Shown: positions 1 to 11,691 of the stretch, one piece after another | Position numbering within the stretch: the first letter of the stretch is position 1 | How the letters are laid out: each line of letters starts with the position of its first letter | Notes under the pieces: generated by a model | Told to the model about the DNA's origin: nothing | Databases searched by the model: none | The model's input: only the letters and a program-made list of their open reading frames with translations | Assembly: GCA_032622095.1 (NCBI GenBank) | Contig: CP136062.1 | Span: 4,404,001 to 4,468,000, forward strand | Direction: 5' to 3' | Length of the DNA stretch: 64,000 nucleotides | Origin: Siphonodentalium dalli | Lineage: Eukaryota > Mollusca > Scaphopoda > Gadilida > Siphonodentaliidae | Position numbers and translations under genes: made by a program

Positions 1-591
1 AGAATAACTATACAACGAAAACATGAACAAAACAATTGAACACTCGTCTGAATGTAATGAATAGCTGACATGCATGTTCTCATATTGCTATCGCTATATA
101 CCCGCATCCACAAAATCACACTTAAAAAGCGATTGAAACTATTAACTTGATAATGGGCGATAATTACTCTATTAAAAAGATGTTTTAGTGTTATCTCTCT
201 TTGGGTGTATAGAGCGGAATACTATTAAATTTCATCAAATCAATCACTTCTAGGTCTGTAATGGAAAGTGTCTGTTTTATATATGGATAGGTGTCTTTAG
301 TGGCATACTGTGACCTTTTATTTGAATTGAAAATATATATAACTGTCAGTACCCCAGTATTCAGTGAGAAATGGGATGCGTATACAGATGATATGACGTA
401 GACTAATATATGTCTGTTAAACAAGACAAGATCAGAAACACTTTTCTGTTGAAATATTTTGACGCAGCAAAGCATAGCATAAAAAAGATACAATTTGGAA
501 AGTGAATGGAGTTTAACGGTCAGAATATGGTGGAGGACGAGTTTTAGCTGATAACGAGGAAGCGAGTACTTGCTCGGCATCAAACGGGGGC
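1..591. other. AT-rich non-coding DNA
   Basis: No supported gene. A minus-strand open stretch of 130 codons lies at 191-583, but it has no recognisable motif and stands beside a transposase remnant on the other strand, so I treat it as chance. Confidence 0.5.
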
Positions 592-592
592 G

Positions 593-935
593 GCTGAATG
601 GGACGAACCTCTGGACATCACTGAACTGAAATTATTTGTTAAGTGTCACCTTCACTCATGTGGCACAGTCGAAACAATCTTCAAGAGGAATACACCTGGA
701 GATGACTGGTGCTACTCGTTTCTCAAAAGAAGCAATGCTCTTTATACAAGGATGTGCTGCCAAAATATAAAAAGATCCAGGTCTGCTTTGCGTCGTGAGA
801 CATTTATTATTTCAAAGAACTGGAAGAAACAATCAAGGACATTCCACCAGAGAATATACCGAACTATGACGACAGCAGCCTGCCTGACTCTCCGGGTGCA
901 TGGGGTGGAGCACCCTGCCTGACTATCTGGTGCAA
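593..935 (+). pseudogene. pogo/Tigger-like (DDE_1) transposase remnant
   Basis: Plus-strand translation from about 593 reads like the DNA-binding-to-catalytic linker of pogo-type transposases of the Tc1/mariner superfamily: a WDEPLDITELKLFVKCHL segment, then PGDDW, SFLKR and QNIKRSRSAL. After a frame change near 805 the next frame continues with FKELEETIKDIPPENI and then NYDDSSLPDSPG, the position of the first catalytic aspartate (family form NYDET/DDPG). The frame is lost beyond about 935, although possible coding traces continue to about 1140. No start codon, no later DDE motifs and no inverted repeats were found, so this is an old, inactive fragment. The class assignment rests on motif memory, not a search. 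Confidence 0.72.
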
Positions 936-1149
936 ACTCAGTTATTTGCAATAAGGGGTGATACGGGTGCCGAGAATAATGGACTCATCTCCTTCCAAAC
1001 TCAACACATGTTCTCCAGCCAATGACTGGACGTACTATTTTTTTTTTCGGGCATATGAAGAGACTATTGATGAACAGTGGGTGACAGATATAACACAATG
1101 CCAGAAGATCAATTCCCGAAGCAGATCAGGTTACTAAGAAGAACACCAA

Positions 1150-2215
1150 GACATATATGGAAGTCAACTTCAAAATTGTTTTTTCTTCTACAAACAGAAT
1201 AATAAGTCAAGACCCGGTAATAGCTGTGGGTATCGCAGCGTCACATGACACAATGAAATCGCATTCCAATATCGACAAAGGGTTTTAATATCAATCCTGG
1301 ATATTGGCGTATAAGGATTGTATATTGCTAAGATATAAATGCTAGTGCTTATAAAATAACCTTCTATGTTGCATCAGTTGATGTCTTCCCTGAACAAAAA
1401 TATTAGACGTACAGCAGCCGAACACAATGCTATACGAGTTCAGGAGGGATCTGCCCCATCTCACCCCATTGAATTGAGACACCTGTAACATTTGGGGCAA
1501 TGTTTAGCTGATAGGTTTTTTTTTTTGGAACAGTTATCTCAACTTTTCAAGTTAGCGTTAACATACCCTAAAACTGTACGAAGTCGCCCTTGTTATGGTG
1601 CATGTAAAACACATGCATGCGGACTATACATACCCCGCAGACAGACAGACTGAATCAAATAATTTGATCTAGCATCTCCACCATGAATCAATAAAGAGCG
1701 CCCCTTGATGTCATATTCCTGATATGGTATGCATAAAGAGCGTTTATCTCATTACTGCTTGACCACAGCTCTATAATTAATCACAAATTCAGAGTAAAAT
1801 GTTCTTTTAATTATTGAATATAATACGTGTCGCTTACAACATTCCGGGTCCACCCATGCAGACCAAACACCACCATTATAAATGTAGTTCCACTATATTT
1901 TTCAGGTGGTTTAATTATTTATCTAAGCTTTGAACGTTTACAAAACAAGTAAGAAATCTGGATACGTAAGCTTATTTCCGTATTCAGTGCAGGGGAACTC
2001 TGGTTTCACGGTGGGTATCGAGTTAATGAGTGCCACGCATTAAAAATGGTCGAAGCGATTGCTAACGCTACAAAAAACGAGGAAAAGGGCAATAAACTGG
2101 GATAATGATATATGCCGTGGCATTTTGGCAGCTACGAGGATATGCCATACAATTTTTCAAACAAGCTGATACCTAATTTGTGTCCAAACTCACAGTTGTT
2201 TGCGCTAACATTCTG
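1150..2215. other. non-coding, with a short piece of a dispersed repeat
   Basis: No gene seen. Around 1690-1760 the phrases 'aataaagagcg', 'ttcctgatatgg' and 'cataaagagcgtttat' mark a short piece of the dispersed repeat family that has longer copies at 3775-4290 and 42310-42780. Confidence 0.5.
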
Positions 2216-2219
2216 ACCA

Positions 2220-2475
2220 AAGTTGTCAGTCGAAGGATTCTCATAGAAGTATGGTATTGTGTATTCCACGAATCTCCGACTGGAAACTCTGGTCAGAATG
2301 TTATATAAAACTACTGAGTATAAGGTATCAACATGTTTTAAAAATAAACTAACATGCTCGTAACAGTTAAAATGGTATATTTTCTGTCAATTCCTCATAT
2401 ATTATATTTTTGTGCGATTTCACATTGTGAATGCGTGGTACTCACCAGCGTCTACACCACGTGATTACCCACCTA
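2220..2475. repeat. dispersed repeat, copy A (matches 5280-5565)
   Basis: About 255 bp sharing many ordered blocks with 5280-5565: 'tcgaaggattctc', 'tggtcagaatgttata', 'aaggtatcaac', 'atgctcgtaacagt', 'cctcatatatt' and 'actcacca'. Both copies have the same orientation. No coding capacity or termini were recognised, so the class is unknown. Confidence 0.7.
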
Positions 2476-2564
2476 TGGGAAAATAGCCCGATTTATCTGA
2501 ATTTTGCGCTTGGGACACACCCTTTTTTAATTTCTTGTTCTATTTTGAATATATTTTTTGTGTT

Positions 2565-2645
2565 CGACTCACATATATATAAGATAAGGCATTGACACAG
2601 TGTTTTCGCAAAAAATCAGGAAGCTCCAGTCATGAACGGTTTGAA
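2565..2645. mobile_element. end fragment of TTAA-type palindromic MITE family
   Basis: Contains 'atatataagataaggcatt', 'cacagtgttttcgcaaaa' and 'ggaagctccagtcatgaac', the right-end sequence of the MITE family seen complete at 21544-22121 and 33225-33433. The left end was not found here. Confidence 0.6.
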
Positions 2646-2649
2646 CAAT

Positions 2650-3770
2650 AACTGACCACAAGAGAAAGAAACTAGCTAGTTACTTTCTCTTTACTGTTAC
2701 ATACTCCAGCGGAAAAGTAATGCTATATGCATTGCGTAAGTGTTTCGTGCAGGATCACATGACAGCAGAATACCGTTTTATTCTTTTTGTCTTGTGTATC
2801 ATGTATATTTTAAATGGATAGACCCACTGTGAGTGTGGATATGATCAACATTGTTAAAACTCTGGTTTACGACAAACAACACTGGTACATGTGTATATAT
2901 TCGTTTGTCAAATGATTGGAGTTGAAGATTACACCGACGTATCCCTCACCACAAGATTATAAAACGGCATACCATTTCGGCGTGTAGTCAAGTTACCCTG
3001 ATGTGGGAACTTGGTCACATGCAATTTATTGTATCCCCATCCAGTTTGAACAATGAAATTACATCAGCATATAACATAATTATGATATCGTAACATGTCA
3101 AGACATACATAATGTTGAATGAATCGTCAATATGATGAGTGTCAGCTTCCTCAACATGTCCTCGCGGAAATAAGTACATAATCGACCTATAATGGGAAAT
3201 ACGTACATAATGTGATTATTTTATTCTGAAATAGCAGATCTTGGACTCTTACCAATTATTTAGTTTTATGGCGCGGGCCACAATGAAAACACCCGTTAAA
3301 GAGCGTACACCTGACAAGTCGTGAGTTGGCTTATTTGTGTCACTGTCTGCATATAATCTGCTTAGAATCGCCTCATTATGAGTCGATAATGTGACTAATA
3401 TATTCCAATTTTCAGCACAGTATCGACTCAAAATGAGACCATTCAAAGCAGATTATCTACCTAAAACAAGTTTTATTACAAGCAGAGAACAGGGTGGATT
3501 CCTAGTCGAGAAGTGCTATGAAGGTTTTGACCAATCTGAGTCCTGTATTCATGTTACATGTTATTATTTTATCGTTCATCAGATGAAGTGCACTGTCACG
3601 CACGTTTACATATATAGGTTAATACCACCATGTGAGTTTAAGAGATCCGAATTCAGGTCGAATTACTTTCGATAGTGGCACAGCGAAGGTATCGATACAT
3701 TAATACTTATATCGGGAACCTGCATGGTGTTGATAACCTATATTTATCTTACAATTAATTCAACAGAATA
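2650..3770. other. non-coding DNA
   Basis: No gene, RNA or repeat structure recognised. Short open frames near 3249-3675 overlap on both strands and look like chance. Confidence 0.4.
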
Positions 3771-3774
3771 TCGC

Positions 3775-4290
3775 GCGGATTAAAGATACGGTTGGCCTTG
3801 GCGGCAGGTATCCTGTGAAAATATTTCCACCCGTCAAAAACCGCCACAAACAGAAAGAACATCAAAATGTAGACAGACTTTGTCGTATATAAATAAGACA
3901 TATCGCATAAACAGTATGTTATTCTCATATGTTTAACCATTGTTATGTAAACAAAAGCATAACAAGTTACTTTTCTGGTGTTTGTTTATATTATGATGGT
4001 AAACATAAAGAGCGTTATTTGTTGGTGAATTCCTGATATGGAACTAATAAAGAGCGTTTATGCCATTTGTGTGTGATTATCCAGTAGCATTGTGCTGTCC
4101 TCTGTAACCCAATCAGGCCCTTGCTTAGGTAAAATACAGTAGGTATTTATGATAACATGCTGTTTATATACGCGATGGTCATGGTATATATGAACGAAAC
4201 TGTATGCGTTTTAATGTTTTCTGTTTACGGTGTTTGGAACAAATATGAATATTTTCGACAATTAAGGCCTCACCTGCCTTTTAAGGGCAC
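3775..4290. repeat. long copy of the 'AATAAAGAGCG' dispersed repeat
   Basis: About 500 bp colinear with 42310-42780. Shared blocks include 'gttatgtaaacaaaagca', 'aacataaagagcgttatt', 'ttcctgatatgg', 'aataaagagcgttta' and 'gaacaaatatgaatatttt'. The right part alone recurs at 13608-13830, and short pieces occur near 1690, 10255, 22270 and 61965. No ORF, target duplication or TIR was recognised; a non-autonomous element is the likely explanation. Confidence 0.7.
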
Positions 4291-5275
4291 AGTTTTTATT
4301 CTGCGTGGTAGTACGTCATCAACGACTAAGTGTGTCAAAATAGGTTCGTTTGTGCTTACACGCTGAATAAACACATCGCTGTTTTCGAAGAATGCAATCT
4401 AATTTTTCTATTGTTATTCGTCATTGTCAACGGAAATGTGTCAGTTGATTTGAATTACCTATGTATATCTCCGATGTTGTAAATAAAAACATTAAATTAT
4501 TGTTGCTAATTACCCGTGTAAATCGATGTCTTCAAAATGAATCGAGTTTGCCCACAACCCACGTGCATCCCCTGTTGCCACCGATGATATGGCTTGTTGC
4601 CATCCAGGATATTGAATCGGAAACAGCATAGTGGTTTTCGCATATCTTTGGGGAAAATTAAGCTAATTGTAAGATAAGACATTGTATCTGTAGTGAACAT
4701 AATATACTGTTTGAAACTTGTTGGTTAGAGGAAGACATCGTGTAGAAAACACAGATGAAAAATAAGGCATATGGAAAATAACAGTTCATTTTCATAACAA
4801 CAGTCAGCGTTAACATAATTTGATATCCCACACGCTTGATGACTGTTTCAAAAACATTGCCATTTACTAATGATTAATGTGAAGAAAAATGGAAGATATG
4901 GTGAAATAATAATTATATTTCCTATTTTCGTGCATATGACGTGATTTTTCGGCTGCCATTTTGATTTTTTTTCGAAATTATTTGCCGTCATTTTGAAGAA
5001 GGACATCATACCAACAAAATGGCAAACATTTTGTCTGTGTCTTTTGCTAACAACCGATCTATTACAACGATTAAATACAGCTGGTCGGAATTAGAGGAAA
5101 TGGCGGCCATCTTGGATTCAAATAGCTCTAGCACCTAGTAGGGCCACCTTTATTTTTCGGTGAAATCCGGATTCTTTATCTGGATACCATAGGGAACAAT
5201 AAAAATAAGGTTATGTGTAATCATCGGGGGGGGGGTGCACGTGGACCTTATTGGCTCCCCGACTACATGTGTGTG
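4291..5275. other. non-coding DNA
   Basis: No supported gene. A G9 run lies at 5227-5235. Confidence 0.4.
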
Positions 5276-5279
5276 CTCT

Positions 5280-5565
5280 GACCCAATTTGTCGGTTGAAG
5301 GATTCTCCAAGATGTATGGACAGGTGTATTCCACACCCAACTTGCAACTTTGGTCAGAATGTTATAGAAAACAACTGAGTATTTCCGAACAAATAAGGTA
5401 TCAACTTGTTTAAAAAATAAACCACCATATGCTCGTAACAGTCAAAGTGCTATGTGTTGTGTCAGTTCCTCATATATTGTGTTTTTTTGTGAGTTTGCTC
5501 TAGCCTCGGCCATGTTGTATGCGTGTTACTCACCAACCTCGAAACCACGCGATTCTCCACCGTGA
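5280..5565. repeat. dispersed repeat, copy B (matches 2220-2475)
   Basis: Colinear with 2220-2475 with small insertions. It lies just downstream of the 3' end of the minus-strand glycosyltransferase-like gene. Confidence 0.7.
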
Positions 5566-5694
5566 TATTGTGAAACTAACCCTCTGCGCGGTCTTCCACC
5601 GACTACAAATCGACAACATGATACAAATTGCGTCTCAAACAAAGCAAACATATCCAATTACTCGTACACTCTGGGAAGAACGAGACTTTCACAA

Positions 5695-6780
5695 CTATCT
5701 TACTGGAACACAGAATTTAGGAATGGATAGCCGTCGGACTAGAGTTACGCCATGGGTAGTGTTTCCCATTGTTCGATATTTAGTACACGTGGTCAACCCT
5801 CCTAAATAATTAACCCGTTTAAACATCTTCGCCAGCAATTTAGAGTTGTACATGGCATCTTTGTGAGTGTGACCCTCGAAGTTACCCTTAGAAGTTGTTT
5901 GGTGAACGGCTAATATCGTATCCGTAGAATCTATAACGTAATGCTTCTGACGCCTAGCATTAAGCACTATCCAGTTGTCATACGCAGGTCTACCCACAAC
6001 CAAGTTCGGCAACTCAGCCCACGGATAAATGTCGTTGGTTACAAAATAATCCTCTGAATCTTCTTGGAACAATTTTCCACGTGTCCGTGCAGTCTGGCGT
6101 AATTTAACGAAACTTTCAACTTCGCCTTTCAACAGGTCTTTGACGTTAACACGTCGACCTGTTATGAAGATTTTCTGATCGGCTGAAATATTCAAATCGC
6201 GAATAGCCCACAACGAGGCAACAAGTGACTCAGTAAACAATATATCACTATTTGAATAGGCGTAGTATGTGGAGTTGTAATTCCGCATTGCGTCGAGGAA
6301 CATATATTTGAGAACAGGTGCGTTATACGCAGCCACTTTACGTGTATATTCAACGTTCCAGCCTTGATGCAAACACCTTTCTCGTAGGTTGGAGTCATTC
6401 GTAAACAAAACTGGCGTCACATAAGGCATAAGCGACAACCAGTTTCCAACCGTATTGTTGTGTATATCATATTTATCATTTTCGTCGACCCAGGTCGTGA
6501 ACAGTGTAAGTATAGGTTTGGTGTCGCTTTGATGGCGGTCTATAACTTTGCGATAAATGTTGCTGTCTTGAACATGTTCGTTTGTTGTCGATGGTTCTTT
6601 ACGCCCAAGCCTAGAGGGGAAATACAGTGAATGAATGCCTCTGATTAGTCCCATGGAGCGCACGATATTGCCATTTGTGGTGCCTGATTCCATTTTTCCA
6701 TACAGAAAAACGTAGAGAATAATGCAACAGAAGAGCACGGCAAGCAGCCATATGGGGCATATCGTTGATACTCGACCCAT
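5695..6780 (-). CDS. type II membrane glycosyltransferase-like protein, single exon
   Basis: Intact 361-codon frame from ATG (6778-6780) to a stop at 5695-5697. Residues 9-27 form one hydrophobic segment after a short N-terminus, as in type II Golgi proteins. The lumenal part holds motifs I associate with an uncharacterised nucleotide-sugar-transferase-like family: YSNSDILF (175-182, with an acidic SD pair), ITGRRVNV (206-213), EDYFV (243-247), GRPAYDNWIV (263-272) and YVIDST followed by AVHQ (281-294). Five N-glycosylation sequons (N108, N128, N169, N197, N340) fit a lumenal domain. The start is the first ATG in frame and precedes the membrane segment. No intron or polyadenylation signal was recognised. 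Acceptor and donor sugar are unknown. It is the only intact host-type gene in the window. Confidence 0.82.
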   Translation of the reverse strand: MGRVSTICPIWLLAVLFCCIILYVFLYGKMESGTTNGNIVRSMGLIRGIHSLYFPSRLGRKEPSTTNEHVQDSNIYRKVIDRHQSDTKPILTLFTTWVDENDKYDIHNNTVGNWLSLMPYVTPVLFTNDSNLRERCLHQGWNVEYTRKVAAYNAPVLKYMFLDAMRNYNSTYYAYSNSDILFTESLVASLWAIRDLNISADQKIFITGRRVNVKDLLKGEVESFVKLRQTARTRGKLFQEDSEDYFVTNDIYPWAELPNLVVGRPAYDNWIVLNARRQKHYVIDSTDTILAVHQTTSKGNFEGHTHKDAMYNSKLLAKMFKRVNYLGGLTTCTKYRTMGNTTHGVTLVRRLSIPKFCVPVR

Positions 6781-7028
6781 GTAATATATTGGTTCGCATG
6801 TGGTGTCCTTATCTACCTAATGTCATCGCAATCTGAAAGAGAAATAATTGTATATATTATTGGGTGCCGTTAGTGTCACGTAGCCAGCACCACGTTACTC
6901 TGAAAGAGAAAGGAGGTACACGTATAACTCTTTACTTTAAAACGATGTATTGGAGACAATGTTAAAGTAAAACATTAATTTTAATAGATGTACTTTTCTT
7001 TTGACTATTGAGACGTTCTTACCACTAT
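6781..7028. other. 5' flank of the glycosyltransferase-like gene
   Basis: About 250 bp between the start codon and the next element. It should hold the promoter or 5'UTR, but no TATA box at a convincing position was seen. Confidence 0.35.
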
Positions 7029-7561
7029 CAGGTCAGGCACATCCTGAATTCCACTATTATAGCGATATTCCACTATTATAGTGATATTTGACTATAACAT
7101 ATTCATGTTTCCTTTATTTGTGTCGGGAATAGAAGACGGCGCATACCAGTGCACAGCCAAATGTCACTCATAACAATATCGCAGTGAATGAACAGCTTTC
7201 CGACAAAATTCGTTGTGCAATCTTTTGCGCCAGCTTTGATATTCAATAATATTATACTATTTCTAATATATCCCGTTCTAAATGACAATAGCAGGATAAC
7301 TCAATCGCTCCTTCATACCAATATTTCAACTAATTACATGCTAATTGAGTTGCTTATCGTGTGCCGTCATGATTAATAATTCTCCTGGACAAACTATGTG
7401 CATGGTATCGAGTTAGTGCGATTTGATTTTGAATAATATGTGTGGGAAAAATGATTTTGGATTATCCCTCTTTTATCAAATTAACAAAACGGTAATGGTC
7501 AAATACCACTATAATAGTGTAATATCGCTATAATAGTGGAATTCGGGATGTGCCTGACCTG
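7029..7561. mobile_element. 533-bp TIR element (MITE) with 64-bp inverted repeats and 5-bp TSD
   Basis: 7029-7092 and the reverse complement of 7498-7561 match over 64 bp with three mismatches, both beginning CAGGTCAGGCACATCC. The element is flanked by ACTAT on both sides (7024-7028 and 7562-7566), a 5-bp target-site duplication. The TIR itself repeats 'ccactattatag' twice. The interior has no transposase. A 5-bp duplication excludes Tc1/mariner and TTAA-type elements; I cannot name the superfamily. Confidence 0.88.
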
Positions 7562-7566
7562 ACTAT

Positions 7567-9395
7567 AGGAAGTCTGATCATCTGAATATTTCCTGTAATG
7601 ATAAATTACTGCAGGCATACACTGCTCCTATGTGATAGCGGTATGTCCCTCAAACGTTTCTAGATCCTTGGTAATAGATTTAGAACAATCGACAATTGTT
7701 GCATTTCAATAGCAGTATTTGACAAGACGGGTACAATATATCACTATACATGTACCGGTACTTTTATATATTATTAAATTGTGAAATAATACACAAAATC
7801 GAATGCAGAGTTTATGCTAAATTACACATTTAAGTTGTTTGACTCTTGTTAAAATCGCTGACCACCACCTGTCCTAAATCTTCCAATTACTCATTGGAAA
7901 CTATATATGTATTTCATTGGTCTTACGAATACCGTTCAGTTAGTCAAATTCATCGACGCATTGCAAGTGTTTTCTGTGTGAAAATAGCAGAATATAATTT
8001 AATTGCTTTCTTTTGGCTGACATATTGGATTAAGCTAATCAAGTCTGATGTTAATGGATCAGAGTAGCCACAGTTTAAGGTCCTCCTTACTTCCTACATA
8101 CAGCTCATTTCCATAAAAACAATGCAAGAATCCCAAAAACAATATTCGGCAATATTCCATATCCCATCCTTTAAAATGAATTTGTCATGGCCAATACTAT
8201 ACTGTGACTGCCACACTATAATATGTAGTTGTCAGCTGATTATCTAGCATGATTCAAGTGAGATAATTCGCTAGCCTTTTGAACAGCAGATAATAATTAT
8301 CTGGATAAATGTGAAATATCAACTATTTTACAAATTATATTGCCATTTTGCAAGCCATCTTGAATAATTTGGTATATACACACCCAGTGTGACACATGTA
8401 AGACAGTTCAAATAAATGAACACATTTGATACCAAGGATAGTTCCTTTCTACATTAAAACTTGGAAATAACCTGAAAAGTGATATTTTGCCGATTTTGAT
8501 GTCACGTTTGTGAGAGAAAAGGCCAATATGGCTGGTAATGTCAGCGGTAACAATCATAAATATTATTATTCAATGAGGGCAGAATGTCCAATAGTATTCA
8601 TCAACCACAACTTATAAGCAGTTTCCGCGCTGGACCGAATTTGTCTTTTGCCAAATAGTTTGCCAAAATAAAATATTTTTGCCAAATTATATTATAATTT
8701 GCCAAATGCTCTCAGTTTCTGCAACATTGAATCCTATATTTCGGCAATCGCTGTTAGACCGACGTTTGCTATCAATAAGAAATGTTCCATATTCTCTGAT
8801 ATACACGGTACGTTGAATCTGTATGCTTGCGAGAGCGATACTGATGACATACCCATGTTAGTATATGATGCTGCCAAAATAAAATGGTGGTACCCATGCA
8901 GAGAAGGGAATATATTTCTCTAGCCACATTGACACCAACGACATTCTTTGTGTTTTGACACTTTAGAGCGGGATGCCAATGGCTTTCAGTCAGATGTCGA
9001 CTAACTTTGTGGACAGATCGAGAGGGTGTTCAATGAAGTCAGCTGCCAATAGTATCACTGGAAACCTATCAACCCAAATATAACTAGAGGTCAGATTCCA
9101 TGGAATCAGATATACTTCCATGGTATCCCATCCCACCCCAGTGTAAAAATATATGCCCAACCCTGTCAAATTTTCTTCATCGGACTAAGCTGACAATGGT
9201 CAACACGACTACAAAAACCAAATGCAGTTATCTGAAATGATACGGGAGGACAACACAGTACAATAAAATAGAGGTTTTCCAACTATGGGCGGTAACTCTT
9301 CAGGGAAAGCGCGGACACAAGTTGTTATGCGTGTGGGCAGTAGTGCATATCGAGATGTGCATACGGTCTTATTTTCGATGCTCTGCTTCTTATAA
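7567..9395. other. non-coding DNA
   Basis: No supported gene. Phrases such as 'tttgccaaat' recur at 8640-8705. Short open frames at 7846-8067 and 8699-8923 have no recognisable features. Confidence 0.4.
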
Positions 9396-9399
9396 TTTC

Positions 9400-9925
9400 C
9401 GAGATAATAAAATGACTTTTTTTCAAATAAAGGGAGATAACTCCTCGGTGAAAGAGCGGACAAAATCGTTATGGACCATAGGCATATAACTCATGTACCC
9501 CAACCTACTTACCAAGTTTTAGTGTCCTACTTCTTGTACTTTTCGAGTAATAGTGATTACAAAAGTGTCAAGTATAATAATAATGAAAAATAATCGCAAA
9601 AGGGCCATAACTCCGCCAAGAAACATTGGGCGGAAATCCGGATACCATTATATCTAGATAATAAAATGACATGTTTTCATATAAAGGGAGATAACTCCGC
9701 GGGGTAATCGCGGACAATATTCTTTATGAGCCAAAGGCATAAAACTCATTTACCCCAACATACTTACCAACTGTCAGTTTTCTAATCCTAAAACTTTCAG
9801 AGATTTGGGCGTTGCAAAAGTGTCGAGTATAATAATAATAATAGTGAACAACAATCGTAAAAGGGCCATAACTCCGTCAAGAAACATTGGACCGACATGC
9901 GGATACCTTTATTTTTAGTAGACCT
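9400..9925. repeat. two tandem copies of a ~255-bp 'gggccataactc' repeat
   Basis: 'aaagggagataactcc' occurs at about 9430 and 9684, 'caaaagggccataactccg' or its close variant at about 9598 and 9859, and 'ttaccccaac' with 'cttaccaa' in both units. The period is about 255 bp. The same 'gggccataactc' core reappears at 45450-45680. I associate this core with mollusc genomes, as a recollection. Confidence 0.7.
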
Positions 9926-10019
9926 CAGATGCCAACATATTCGCTACAGGTTTCGCGTTTCTACTGCAATTACTTTCCAAATAAACGGAAAACGGCACCA
10001 GTACAAAAACAATAGACTC

Positions 10020-10245
10020 CCTCGCTACGAAATATCGTAGCGAAGTTTACTCGGCGCGCCAGATACGGCGCGTAACGAGCCGGGAACGGCGCTGTGGCAT
10101 AATTAGGAGCCAGGCTCGGTGCGTGTAACGGAACGGTATGCGACGAGAGAGCAATGCGTTTGAACGCATCGCTGTATGCGTGAGCGTGAGACTGTTCTTA
10201 TTGCGGTCCTAACTCGTTGTTCTGTTGAGGACGTGGTATGCACGG
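10020..10245. other. GC-rich hairpin-rich block
   Basis: This block is clearly more GC-rich than its flanks and contains adjacent hairpins: 'ctacgaaatatcgtag', 'ggcgcgccagatacggcgcg' and 'tgcgtttgaacgca'. No tRNA fold, ORF or TIR was recognised. It could be a structured RNA, a promoter island or an element fragment. Confidence 0.4.
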
Positions 10246-10888
10246 GCTATGCATTATTCCAATAAAGAGCGTTCATCGCAAGTTAATGGTGAAATATACG
10301 TTCATATAGGACGCCTGTTTTTTAAATATTTTTTGACGGGCTGTCCCCGACACAACACAATGCAACATATATGTCTACCTTACTTTGGGCATCAATATAA
10401 TACAGTATGGTTATATTGAACCATATGTTCCCGACTGTTGTGTGATATTTTAAGATTGCATGGTGTTGAGTTGGCAAGGCAAATTTCGGAATAGTATTAG
10501 CTTGATGCCAATACATAGCATTGTATACAACCTACATGTGCATCGTAACTATATGTATCACATAATTAACTCACAAAATCAGCTTCATAATTATTGGTAA
10601 GACACACGTTTAATATTAGCGCATGCGATGACGTCATGCCGAAGATTTTCCACTAATTGATAGAGATTCTCATATTTACCCCAAAACTCCCACTTTATTT
10701 AACTAAAATGCATAAAAATAAAAAAAACTAGGAGTTATATAGTCAGGGGTATTTCGCACAATTGACCCCACCACCCCAAATACATATAAAAAGTCTTATA
10801 TCGTGTCTTTTTTTTAAACATATTTTATTGTAATATAACATTACAAGAGGGATAGGGGCACAAATTTTAACAACTTACATCCACCCCT

Positions 10889-11041
10889 CTCCCATTAACA
10901 TTTTAACAAATACAACGTAGATGACGAAGATAACATATATACGGGATGACGTGTTGTGTTTGTAATTGCTGTCTTTATGGTGGTGAGGTTAATTGTACCA
11001 AATACAAGTGTATAGAGTTATTCACCTTCCATCAAAACTAA
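10889..11041 (+). repeat. direct repeat, copy 1 (153 bp)
   Basis: Near-identical to 11537-11691, from 'ctcccattaacattttaac' to 'ttccatcaaaactaa', with a handful of substitutions and a 2-bp indel. The copies lie about 650 bp apart. They lack TG..CA ends, so they are not obviously LTRs; a local duplication is the simplest reading. Confidence 0.85.
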
Positions 11042-11536
11042 CAGACTGGCACTTAGTCCAGATAGGTGTTTGTCTGTTCTCGAAAAAATTCCTATGAGTT
11101 TACTCAATATAACACAATCATGCCTCGTGGTGCAACCAGATAGTCGTATACCCAAGGGGCATCATTATAAATCACTTTGCTGTACTATCGTAGGCCGAGT
11201 TGGGTGGTCAAAAGTAGCACATGACCCATGAACAACAGTCGTCTGACCTCATACCCAAATTCCAGCATACATGCCAGTGGACTGTTATCTTTTTAACATT
11301 GCATTTTGTATTGCACCCGGGAACAGACACGCTTCAGACGAAATTATCACTTCATGGTCATTATTAGCCATGGTAATTGACACCTCCCGGTGGACCAATA
11401 TAAATCGCCCGAGTGTACACAACAGATTAAAATATGCTAACAGTCAGTCAATGATGGTGTGATATAATAACCACACACTGGTTAAATGGTCTTGCTAATT
11501 TGCTATGATGCTGGTGGGATCAGGTGAACTGTCATG
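11042..11536. other. spacer between the direct repeats
   Basis: No gene or recognised element. Confidence 0.4.
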
Positions 11537-11691
11537 CTCCCATTAACATTTTAACAAATACAACGTAGATGATGAAGATAACATATATACGGGATGACGT
11601 ATTGTGTGTTTCTAATTGCTGTCTTTATGGTGGTGAGGTTAATTGTACCAATTACAAGTGTATAGAGTTATTCACCTTCCATCAAAACTAA
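11537..11691 (+). repeat. direct repeat, copy 2 (155 bp)
   Basis: Second copy of the segment at 10889-11041. The sequences after the repeat differ at the two sites, which places the duplication end exactly after 'aaaactaa'. Confidence 0.85.

Noticed and set aside
191-583. 130-codon minus-strand ORF
   Set aside because: No motif, AT-rich, adjacent to a decayed transposase on the other strand.
5519-5809. 96-codon plus-strand ORF
   Set aside because: Overlaps the 3' end of the intact minus-strand gene and a dispersed repeat.
10889-11691. LTR pair of a small retroelement
   Set aside because: The repeats lack TG..CA ends, and no primer-binding or polypurine tract was found; kept only as a direct repeat.
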